A stretch of 64,000 bases of DNA. Origin: Cheilinus undulatus (lineage: Eukaryota > Chordata > Actinopteri > Labriformes > Labridae). Every line of letters begins with the position of its first letter. The stretch's first letter is position 1. The notes below the pieces were generated by a model. The model did no database searches. It saw nothing but the letters and a program-made list of their open reading frames with translations, and was not told the DNA's origin. Shown here piece after piece: positions 24,900 through 35,762 of this stretch. The stretch lies in NCBI RefSeq assembly GCF_018320785.1, contig NC_054867.1:26043855-26107854 (forward strand), in the 5' to 3' direction. Position numbers and translations under genes: made by a program.

Positions 24900-27753
24900 A
24901 AAACTTCATGAATATGCCTCTTAATGCTGCATTTATGTGTGCATTTCATATTTAGAGCACTTAGAAAATACAAGAAAACCTACAACTACTGAGGAACAAA
25001 TAATGCAAAAATACCGTGACTTATCTCCACAAGGGGTTGCTGTTAGCTCTCTATCAGATTGCTCTTTCTGCAGCACTGTGGCAGTGGATTTTTTTTTTTT
25101 TTTTGCATTTTGTTAATTTTATTCAAACTCTTCCACCTTTCTGCCTTCTCTCTGTTTGCCGACTACATTTTCTGACCTTAACAACACAAAAAACTCCTAA
25201 GCAGTATATGCACAAATGTTCAAGAGGGAGAGACAGGCCATAAACTCATCAAGCTTCAGAGGGAAAGTGAAGTCACACTAGCAGCTTGACCTCAACATTT
25301 GTATTGCTGTATGCAGAGTTGCGACACTCAAAGGATCAATCAAAACTTGAATATGTAGTACATACATTTTCTAGACTGAACTTCAGATGTGTTTAATGTC
25401 TGCAGGTGTTTATAAAAAGTGTTGCTTATTTCTAACTCTAATGTGCTAGCCTGTTACAAGGTGCTTTTTTTCTGATGCTTTTCATATGTTTTGTGTGAAT
25501 GGATTTGTGTCTTTGAATATATAGAATTATGGCATAACATACTCTAAAGCTTCTGTACCATGCACCCAGGAGTCACAAGTACTCGTAGTGATTTTAGCAC
25601 TATAATATTTTGAACACCTAAGACTTTTTTTATTATGTTCTATCTTGCATGAAACCAACACGAAAATAAAATGTGCAAGTCTTTCAAATAGGTGCACAAC
25701 AAATGTGTTTTAATTTCACATCTTTAAGTTGAATTACTACAAGTGTTGTTCAATCTGGTCATAATAGGCTTATTGTATTTCTCTCCATAAGGAAATCAAG
25801 AGAGAAATGAGAAAAATGCTGTTACTGAGAATGGATTAGATTTAAGTAACATGGTAAATCACGAGGCTTTAAAACTAAAATAACGTAGATGATTAAAAAT
25901 GACGGTGATTGAAAAAACGCATTATTTAGGACATAATGCAACGTCATAATCAACAAGCGACATTAAGCCCCGCCTTTCTCCATGCCCACTACTCAATACT
26001 TCATGCTAAAGCTGTATTCTCTGTGCAGGAACTTTCAATACTCTTCAGAAAGAACGGAAGTGGTAAGAAAACGTTGTAATTGTTCTAAAGAGTCCAAAAA
26101 CTCTTTGCAAGTCCTCTGCAGAACTGTTCGTCAGTCTAAAAACAGGCTTTGGTTGGACGTGACAGAGTTGTCTGGTGGGGTTACGGTTAAAAAAGTGACT
26201 ATGTTAACTGGTGACTCGTTGTCGACGGCGGCTGTGATTGTTGTGGTGACAGCAGATTTAAAGACGGAAACTATGCCGCTTAGTTTAATTTTGCATCAAA
26301 TGCACATAAGTTTAGTATGATTTGCAATATGGAAATAGAAATAAAGAGGGATTTGAGGATTTTTTCAGTTTGTATCAACTGTGGAACTACGACAACCACT
26401 GTCGTATTTGGCTGGAAGTCGCCAGTTACTCGGTCACCCTTTAAACTGTAACACCGGAAAGTAGCTTCCATAACCTGACTTGACCCGGTGGCCTAAAGTT
26501 GTAACCAGTATCGTTCAGAGTGTAACCGAGTGTAACTTCAGTGCTGACGTCCATATTTAAAGTTTTGCGGGTTAGCTTTTTGTAGGTTTCAAGAGTCAGT
26601 TTGTGTTGTAATTTTACCGTGGTTAAAATTTGGAAAATTCGGCTGCCGTCACAATGAAGAGCTCACGCATTAAATGCTCAAAAAAGTATGTCTATCAACT
26701 CTTTTCAATCAGAAACTCTCCCAAATAGCTTGGTGTATTGGATCTTCAAATGTCGGGCTTGTAACAATTAAAAGGCTTTTAAGTCAGAGTTTTTATCCTT
26801 GTAAAAAAGGCCCATAATTGCAGTCAAACTGCTCTACTAGACTCCCCTCTCAAGTTGGTTCGTTCCAGCCTCAGGATGTCTGCACTTAGACGGCCCCCCA
26901 CCCACACCCACACACACACACACTGCTACAGTTGGTATGGTCCGACTCAAGAGACTGCAAAGGTGTTAAACTGTTCTAGTCTTAGACAGGGTGCTTTATT
27001 GTGTGCATTTTCTTCATTGTGTGCGTCCGTCGATGTCTAAGTATGTTTACAGATTGTTTACCATGGTTTGTCACATTTCTATTGTTTGTAGAGCTAAGTT
27101 TGTTCACTTTGATGCCTAAATGACCAATTAAGAGTATGCGCTGTTAATTTCAGTTTCACGTGTGATGCGTGTATTAGCTAATCTCACTCTCTAAAGTGCC
27201 TCAGAGGGCCTTTGTATGTAATATAGCCATGTTATGTTAGGACATGTAGTCTAATTTGCTAATTTGTGTGTCAGATTATTGCCTGCTCTGGTTGAGAGCT
27301 ATTGTTGCAATTTAAGGATGAGCATCAGGTCTTACAGGGCCATCTTGTCATAGTTTGGACATAGCGGTTAGTTAGTCATTTCATGACTGTAACTACTGAC
27401 ACCTGTTTCTGTATTTATCTTGTTTTTTCCTTTAGAAACCACACACACACACACACACACACGTACATATGTTGTACCGTTGTACATCCTGTGAGAGACT
27501 TTAATAAATCATCTAACTGGGACACTTGGCTCAATCGTGATTTGACCAGTCACAACAGTGGTGGGAGGTGATTTCCGGAACCTGAGTTTGACAGAAGCCA
27601 TAGTCAGCCGTTCTTTCTTTTCATCCTAGAAATATTACCAGCTGCGTGTTTAATTTCACCCAGACATTTTAAAACCTACATTTTCTCGATACAGACCCTG
27701 GCTTATAGCAACACCTGTTCTACAACATACATGTATAAAAACATACATACATG

Positions 27754-27804
<51 letters not shown>

Positions 27805-28855
27805 ATTTCCCTATAAAACAAAAACAGGTAACTAATGAGTGTGTTTCTCAATGATTTATTTATTTTCACCCTTCGAAAGCATAGGGCTCTCAAACATAAA
27901 CAAGGCATGGTCTATTGTATTACCTATTGCTGGGATGCGCAAAAAAAAAAATGCAAGTATCTCAAAAAACAATTCAAACCCCAAAACAACCACAACAAAC
28001 AATAGCCTTAGTTGGCTGCCATTTTTTTTCACAAAAGTTAGAAGGAATCCAAAGTCAATAGCCCAGCATATAACAGAGAGCGGGCCTCATAAAAAACAAC
28101 AACAAACAAAAACAAAACCCACTCACAACGTCTTGACGGTAGATTTTGTTGTGCAGTGCAGAGTAAGACGTGTTTAGTCTCTTTATTAAATGCCAACATC
28201 AGATCGACTAAATTCCCTGTGATCGACCAAATTCTTAACGACCAATTAATCAGTCATTGATTAATTGTTCTCATCCCTACTGAGCACTGCGTAGCAACTT
28301 GGAGTTGTACAGTAAATTATGAGCCGTCCTTATTGTCAAGAACAACAACAGAGTAGATCTCCAAACAGGTTGTTCAGGTAAAGTCACACCTCTGTGATAA
28401 AGTAAGTTACACAACAAGTGTTATTAAACTCACAAAGAGTTAAATTTAACAATTTAAAAGTGTCTGTAAGGTCCACACTACATAAAGTTAATCTACACTT
28501 TTGAAAGTGTTAGATATTTTTCAATATGGCAGAGCTACAGTTTTAGAATTCATTGCAAGGAGGGTAACCTCTGGCAAGAACAAAGCAGAGAGTCAACCAT
28601 ATAGCAAGACAATGCAATCTGATGAAAAATATGCTCTATGCAACCTTTAAGAGTACATAAAATCATAGGCAGGAACTCCAACTTAGTGGATAACTTCACT
28701 AATGGGGCAAATTTGTTTTCAATCAAAAACAATTCACCAGAAGCATGACCAAAAGAATCCCAGCAGTGATCACTGTATGACAGACAACATCTAAAAACAA
28801 TTAAACAAATATAAAACAAATATAAATACTCCACCAAAGGCCTGAAAAGGGGGCC
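24900..28855. other. Region between the two thioesterase copies; possible leader exon
   Basis: No coding exon was recognised. A stretch at about 25960-26063 ends in a good donor (GAAGTG|GTAAGAAA) and could be a non-coding first exon of the intact thioesterase, whose ATG exon is preceded by an acceptor (CTCCTAG at 30028-30034). Microsatellites are (CA)n at about 26909-26923, (AC)n at about 27438-27462 and (AT)n at about 27757-27800. Near 28200-28290, 'gattaattgttctcatcccta' looks like one end of a hAT element without a visible partner. Confidence 0.35.
27757..27800. repeat. (AT)n microsatellite
   Basis: About 22 uninterrupted AT units. It is a likely length-variable site and a likely assembly weak point. 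Confidence 0.95.
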
Positions 28856-28859
28856 TTCA

Positions 28860-29331
28860 GAACTTCTTTTGTAGCCTTTTCCAGATCTGTGCCTTCACCA
28901 ATCCTGGCAATCCTCTGCAGGCAGCTCCTTTGACCTCATGGCTTGGTTTTTGCTCTAATATGTATTGTCAGCTGTGAGGCCTTCATGTGTGTGCCTTTCC
29001 AAATCATGTCCAATTAATTTAATGAACCACAGGTGGGCTCCAGTCAAGGTGTAGAAACATCTCAGCAAAGATCAAGAGAAATGACAGGCACTTGAGTTAA
29101 ATTTCAAGTGTTATTGTAAAGGGTTACGTCAATGTGATATGTCAGTTTTTCATTTTTAATTAATTTGCAATTTTTTTTAAATTCTGTTTTCACTTTGTCA
29201 TGATGAGTACTCAGCGTAGATTAAAGAGAATTAAAAGGATTTTTTCCACTGTAGCATCAGGCTGCAACATAAGAGAAATGAAAAAGTGAAAGGGCTAAAA
29301 AAAAAAAAATACTTTCCGAATGCACTGTATA
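28860..29331 (-). mobile_element. Tc1/mariner-like fragment with one preserved end
   Basis: The right end reads 'actttccgaatgcactgta', a terminal sequence I recognise from a very abundant fish DNA transposon. The preceding phrases ('cagctgtgaggcct', 'ccaaatcatgtccaatt', 'aaggtgtagaaacatctca') belong to the same element. The left end is missing, so it is a truncated copy. Confidence 0.6.
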
Positions 29332-30053
29332 ACCATTTGCATAAATGTGACAGAGTATTGTGAAGATGTCAAATAAAATAAAATATTTAATTTACTAGAC
29401 TGCAAGGATCTGTAACATAATATAGATTTATATTGGAGCACTTATTTTCTCATTTAACCAGAAAAGTTTTCTCAGTAAAAGTCAAGAGTAAAAGACAGTG
29501 AACTAAGAATAGTTACATTGTACAGTGTTTTATACTTTTTCTGTTGTTTTAACTTAATATCAAACCTTTGTATCTCAGCAAAATAATAATGGTTTACATC
29601 AAATGATTATCATAAAGGTGCACGGCCAATGGAAATGTTCTAGTTTTCTTTGTTCTGTTTTTCTTTATAACAAATATGCCAACAATTTTGATTTTAACCT
29701 TTAATTGGAATTTTCATGTTTTCTAGATATGTACATTGCCATGGAGAAACACAAGCAAGTTTTAGTTGTGCTGTTCAGCTCTCTGTGCCTTCTTAAGCAG
29801 CTTCTTGTATCTGTTTTATATGTAACCTATAAGTGACCTGCTAGTAATGCAGGACAAAGTCTACAGGGTTTATGTCTAACAGATGACAAAGCCTAGCAGC
29901 AGAGAGAGCAGTTCGCCCTTTGGTCAGCTCTAAAGTTTAATATCTGGCACCACAGTCCACTAGATTCACCTAACACACATGAAACATGTTTATTGGGTAT
30001 TCAAGTGGTTAATCTCTTCTCATTTATCTCCTAGAGTCCAGAAAAACATCAAA

Positions 30054-33000
30054 ATGTTCAGAACACATGTGATTGTGACAACAGCACAGCGCTGTGTAGT
30101 GAAGAAGATGGTGCCAAGTATCAGTGCACACAGGAACGTTGTTTGTTTTCACCGTGCTCTGGGTAAGAATATACTTTGTTCTCTGTTGACTCTGTTAAAT
30201 GAGTTAGCTGACAATCTGTGTCTTAGTTAAGCAATAAAATGTACTCATTTATTGTGGGTTAATAAGTTAGTTAAATACTAGAGCTACAACTGCAGAATAA
30301 AAGTGTGATTGGGCTGTTTGTTGACATCTGATATGTTCATGCACATCTGGATTGCTTTGTTGTGCTGCTTTTTCATTTCTTTTGAAAAAAGCTTGCAAAT
30401 CTTTTGATCATTCTGTCCTCATTCAGAGTATAACTTCATTCATTGTAATGGTCATTGAATAACAGTACTGATAGATTTGAGTATTTTAAAAAAGATAATA
30501 TCAAATCCAGTATTGCAAAAAGGTGCACCACAAGGATTAGTGCTCGGTCCTGTTAATTACTCCTATCATTCATTACTTGTATTAATAATATTCTTTGATT
30601 TGATTGTAGTATCTTTATTAAGATTAACTCACCTGTAACTAAAAATTAAACTTAGGAAAATGTTATGATATTTGAGGCCACATATAGATGAATGAATGGG
30701 TGAATGAATGACTGCAAAGATACCTATAATGTTTATTATGAGATATATAACTATCTGCTTAATGTATACATTTTCATTGCCTGCCATTGCATTGGTGTAG
30801 GTACGCTTCAGAAGTCCATGAAGTTATCATCAGAATTTTTTTGTTTGGTTATACTTTAAAGTGTAATAGTTCATCTTCTCAACTCATAGGTGGACTTAGG
30901 AGGATTAGCAACTATAGACCCGCGCCCCTGCTGACAGCGTCGCCTGTTCGTGCCCTCATAGATGAAAAGATCAGCATTGAAGGACGCTTCTTACCCCCGC
31001 ACTGTCCGGTCACTGTGCGTGCACAAATGCATTGTGAAGATGGTGATCTGTGGGAGTCTTTTGCCCATTATAACACAAATGCAGATGGTACAGTCAACTG
31101 TGAGTCCTACTGGATTTTATTTTTGTTTTTCTATTTATTTTCAAGAGGATCTGGCTGCAGATTGGGGTTAGGGTAAGGGGAGGGGGATAAAATTGAAAAT
31201 AACCCACAACAAACCAAGGAAAAACCTAACAAGGGTTAGTATGCCACTTCCTGCCCAACAGTTGAGGTTGCCCCATTGTAGAGGTCTGCAACAGATGAGC
31301 CCAAAATGCCCCACCACAGAGGTCTGCAGCAAGATGCTGCTCTTTATTTTTGCAGCATTTAGTGTACAAGGTGTAACAGTCTCATTACATAAACAAGGGC
31401 CACATTTAAATCTGATGTCAGCATGCAACCTGGATGATCCCGTGACAGTTAGGCTGTTGTGTTCCTGTTAACACCTGGCATTATTCAGTGTCTCCAAATG
31501 CATTTCCACTGAACACCTGTGATCTCATTTCACTTCATTATAAATCTTGGCGGAACTGACAGTTTACTACAAAAAAGGTTTTCAGAAAGATTTAGGTACT
31601 CCACAGTTTCGATATTTGTTCGTGAAATGTGCAGGACTCTCCTGGGAAAACAAGCCCTGTCCCTCATGGATGCGATTTGGAGCACATCCCAACAAACTGG
31701 CATGTTCACACATGCCTTGAAGAGCCAAAATACTTTTATGTCAAAAAGCTTAAAAGTAAATAGTGAGTGGTTCATTACTTGTCTTGTGATGTGCCTCAGG
31801 AAATGTATGAAAAAATGTGGACAAATACATCCAAGACTTCTTCTAAATGTAGCTTAAATTGATAAAATCACAATAAATCCATAATGCTTTCTGGAAGTAT
31901 TTACACCTGTAGTTAAGCCTGTGCAGTAGTAATCAGATCTTTCAGGATGCATGTTAACAACAGGTTTGAAAGGGGCCATAGACCCAATTTGTGAATTTTG
32001 AGGCAGCTGGTAATCCCCCCCACCCCCACCCCCACACTCCCCTTTATCTCTTGGCTGTCTTTTAAACAGTGACCAGGGATCATTCAGTTGGAGGTTCATA
32101 TTTGGGCTGTGAGCCAATGGGACTGTTCTGGAGCCTGCAGCCAGCTCCTGGAGAAAGAGAGGGATTAAGGCAGGTGATAAGACAAGCGTAATGAGAACTA
32201 AAGAAAAAATGCAAATAAGCAAAATAATCTTTTTTTTTCACTAAAATGTGCCATTGTGTTTTTATTTTACCACCTTCAGGCTGAGGAAAAAGAATGTCGA
32301 GTCTCCCTACATAGTCCATGTGTTTTTACTGGAGGGCCATGTTTCACCCGGTGAGGGTCAGAGCACTGAGCTGGCTGCTTTATCTACTGAGCGCTCGTAC
32401 ACAGCACCTGGTGTACGGAGAACAGAGATTCGGCAGAATGGAGTTGTAGGAACGCTGTTTTTACCACCAGGTGAGGAGAACAAGCGATACTTCCACTAAT
32501 ATATTTTGAGACTGATTCCTTTGAGCAGCACCTATTGTACTGATCTGACTCTGCAGGCCCTGGACCATTTCCTGCCATGTTGGACCTGTGGGGAATGGGT
32601 GGAGGACTGGTGGAGTACCGCTCCGCCCTGTTTGCATCAAGAGGCTATGCTAGCTTGTCCATCACCTATTTGGGGCACAAAGACTTGCCTGGTCCTCCAA
32701 ATCAAATAAATGTTGATGAATCTTACTTTAGGGTAAGAAACTGGCAGTTTTTAACTCATCTTTTCTACTTCATGTGTACAGCTCACTTAAAAAGTATTGT
32801 TTAAATCAGTTATTTTTGTGTCTTGGTTTTTGTGTTTGTGTGTGTTGACAGGCTGCATTCCAGCTACTAAAAGATCATCCTCAGGTCTGTGCAGACAGAG
32901 TGGGGATCATTGGACTTTCCTTTGGAGTCTTTCTTGCTCTTCGAATTGCAGCTGATAAAAGTGTCAAAGTATGTAAAGATAGGCCTCTGTCATCTATTCT

Positions 33001-35234
33001 TAAATCAAAAGTTAATATGACATTAATCAATTATTCATTATTTAGTGGTGACAATTCACAATCAATGTCATCTCAAGACATTTAACTAAGAGGGTATGTC
33101 TAGATTGTACTTTGTTATATTAATTATAGATGAACATTAGTTTATCATTAGTACAATACTGAGACACTTTTAGTAAAGTTAAAGTGGTAATGAAAACTTC
33201 CTTTCACCAGGCAGAAACCTCACAGAAACCTTAACTCATATATTTTTTTAAATTTGCGTGAATAACTCGCTCCACTTGGGCGTCAAATCGCATGTAAGCA
33301 AGTGCCCAAAAGATGCAAGAGGAGGAACTTCCTTCTCCCACATCCAGCATTTGTGCAAACATACAATCCTATCAAAAAAAAAGGGAAATTTAGCTTGCCT
33401 GATGACATTATGCTAACTCAAGCAGTGCTAACCAAGGTGCTAACTCAGTTGCAGATGACTGATATCATGTGACAGACAAATGGTTTCACAGCTTACCAGG
33501 GAATCTGACCTCCTCACTCACTTTTCTCCAAGTGAGCTCCTTTCATTCCTGTGCCGGTAAAACAGGCACATTGTGTGGTACAGCTCAAGGTAGCCACAGA
33601 CAGACTCCACAAGTTTCTCCTCCATTTTCCAGCTAAATGAACCTCCTCCTCCCCAGGCTAGTACTTCGGAGATCCTCCAGTGAGGTATGTAAAATATGTC
33701 AGCAGAGGATCTCCATGCTGATTGGCCATCACAGTGTGAGTCATTCGTTTTGGGTCAGATTTTTTAACTCTAGGGAATGAAGCGAATGGTGTGTTGAACA
33801 AAGTGTGAATTTGCCTCACTCATGCAAATCACTGACTCAGTTTGTACCGCCTGAGGCAAACTCGCATCTACTCATATCTTTATGTTGACTTGACATATAG
33901 TTAACTCACGCAAATGATTTGTGAACACAACTTTAGATGCACTCTAACATTTCTGATAATGATAACAGATAGGATATTTATGTTGGTAGATGGAATCACA
34001 GCTGATTGTTTAAAGTAATAAGGCAAAAAAAAGTATATATAACACAAATAGAAAAGGAATTGCTAATGCCTTGGGTCATGTTTACAAGGTTCACATTCAT
34101 TTCCAACATTTTTATTTTTCCTTTTAAGCCGTCTTGTGCGATATGTATCAACGGCCCAATTGGAAACACCCTAAAGAGCACAAACAGAGGCACAGGTGTA
34201 AACATGAACAGAGGCTTAGAAAGGTAAGTGGTAAAACCTGGTAAACGTGGTATTTATGAATTTTTAAAGCAGAAATTGTCCATCATTGAAGGGCTTTTTT
34301 TTACTTGCTTTGCTAAAATAATGTAATTTCTTTATTTGCTCTTTTAGTGTCCAAAAACTCTGGACATATGATGATGATGGAAATGTCAGTTTTAAAGTAA
34401 TCTCCATGCCTGAAAACTTGGACCCTGAGAGCAAAGTTAAGGTGATGTAGAAGACATAACAGACAGCCTCTGTGGCCCCCACAGCACACAAACCAGAGAA
34501 AACAGACATTTTTATCCAATATCTCATTGATACACATGTTCAAAAGTACTTTTGGGTCACTGAGAGGAAATGTGCTTCATGATAACATCTTGTGTTTTGC
34601 AGGTAGAGGATATTGAGTGTCCACTGATGTACATATTGGGTGAAGATGACCAGAATGCTTCAGTCAAAGAAAATGCAGACCTGGTAGATTATCCTGTTGT
34701 AATGAAATAGCAATACTCAACATTTATGAAGTCATTTGTATTTATAAAGCCTAACATTTGAAATTCTCAAACCTGTAACTTTGTCTTGCAATGAACTCAC
34801 TTCAATGCTCTCGCACAGTCATTTGCAGTCAGTTTTACGCAGTGATTGCTTCGTCAGTTGTTGTTTTTATAGCTCTGTTTCATTTCTTATCAGATTGAAG
34901 AGACCATGAAAGCAGCGGGTACATCCCATCTGTTCACCCGTCTCTCATACCCCGGTGCTGGTCACCTGATTGAACCTCCTTATGCACCAAATGCAAGAAT
35001 ATCACTGTGGAAAGTTAAACCAAAGAAATGTGAGCCCCGCTCATTAGCTTTCTTTCATATGTGAAGTTGTTTGTTCCCATATTAAATGTATGTGATTGTG
35101 GAAAGTAATAGAAAATGCGTTTTCTTTACACTGCAGTGTTTGTGCAGTGGGGAGGTAACCTCGCACTTCACGCTGCTGCGCAAGAAGATTCCTGGAGGAG
35201 GATGCTTGGTTTTATGGAAAGTCATCTCAGATAG
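30054..35234 (+). CDS. Acyl-CoA thioesterase, ACOT1/2-BAAT family, probably mitochondrial
   Basis: Exons are 30054-30162, 30890-31099, 32070-32169, 32280-32470, 32557-32732, 32852-32968, 34129-34223, 34348-34441, 34603-34683, 34894-35029 and 35137-35234. They total 1407 nt and 468 aa, comparable to ACOT2 (483). The first ~60 residues contain many Arg/Lys and no acidic residue (MFRTHVIVTTAQR...), as in a mitochondrial presequence. The N-terminal thioesterase/BAAT domain follows (RPAPLLTASPVRALIDEK). Then comes the alpha/beta-hydrolase domain with triad Ser285 (GLSFG), Asp379 (GEDD) and His415 (GAGHLIEPPY). Ser-to-Asp spacing equals that of human ACOT2. A Ser, not Cys, at the nucleophile argues for fatty acyl-CoA hydrolysis rather than bile-acid conjugation. 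Intron 3 appears to use a GC donor (AG|GCAGGTG). Paralogue naming is uncertain. Confidence 0.88.
31136..31340 (+). repeat. Dispersed repeat shared with 61427-61810
   Basis: The phrases 'tttcaagaggatctggc', 'gttagggtaagg', 'ggggataaaatt', 'aacaagggttagta' and 'gatgagcccaaaa' occur in the same order here (thioesterase intron 2) and beside the viral insertion at 61427-61810. No coding capacity or clear ends were found. Confidence 0.65.
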
Positions 35235-35762
35235 AAAAATGTTCTGAATGGGACTTAAAAAGGCTGCTATTGAGGGTAATGTGAAGAGAACTGAGAAAGA
35301 AAGAAGTTATTTTAACTACTGAGAAGCAGAAAATGCTTATCTCCACAAGGTGGTGCTGTTAGCTGTATGTCAGAATGATTGTTGAGCCAGAGCGCTCTGG
35401 CAGCTGGGAGGTTTCTGTATGTTTCACTTTACTTGGCCGAACTGTTGATGTAGAGCTGCTTCTCTTCCAGTAGAATAATGTCAGTATCCAGTTTTGGATG
35501 ACAATCAGTGTCACTATGTCCTTATAAATTTATATATAAATGTAAATGTATGCAAAAACAAAGTATAACACACTCAGTAGTCACTAATGAAGATTTTTTT
35601 ATCTGCTTTAATCACTTGTACATTATATTTTTACATGACAAACGTTTAAACTTAGCAACAATATAATAAAGATTCACTGATAAAGTTAGTTTACATGCTC
35701 ACTTGTTCCTTATAATTGACTCTCAACTAGTTTGTATAGTATTGTGTAATCATGCTAATTGA
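35235..35762. terminator. Convergent 3' ends of the thioesterase and S100 genes
   Basis: The plus-strand AATAAA at 35665-35670 is the first good poly(A) signal after the thioesterase stop. A minus-strand ATTAAA (TTTAAT at 35607-35612) is the first candidate after the S100 stop. If both are used the two 3' UTRs overlap. Confidence 0.45.

Noticed and set aside
25982-26320. 112-codon open frame as a gene
   Set aside because: No recognisable domain and no splice support for the frame; the region is better explained as a possible leader exon plus intron.
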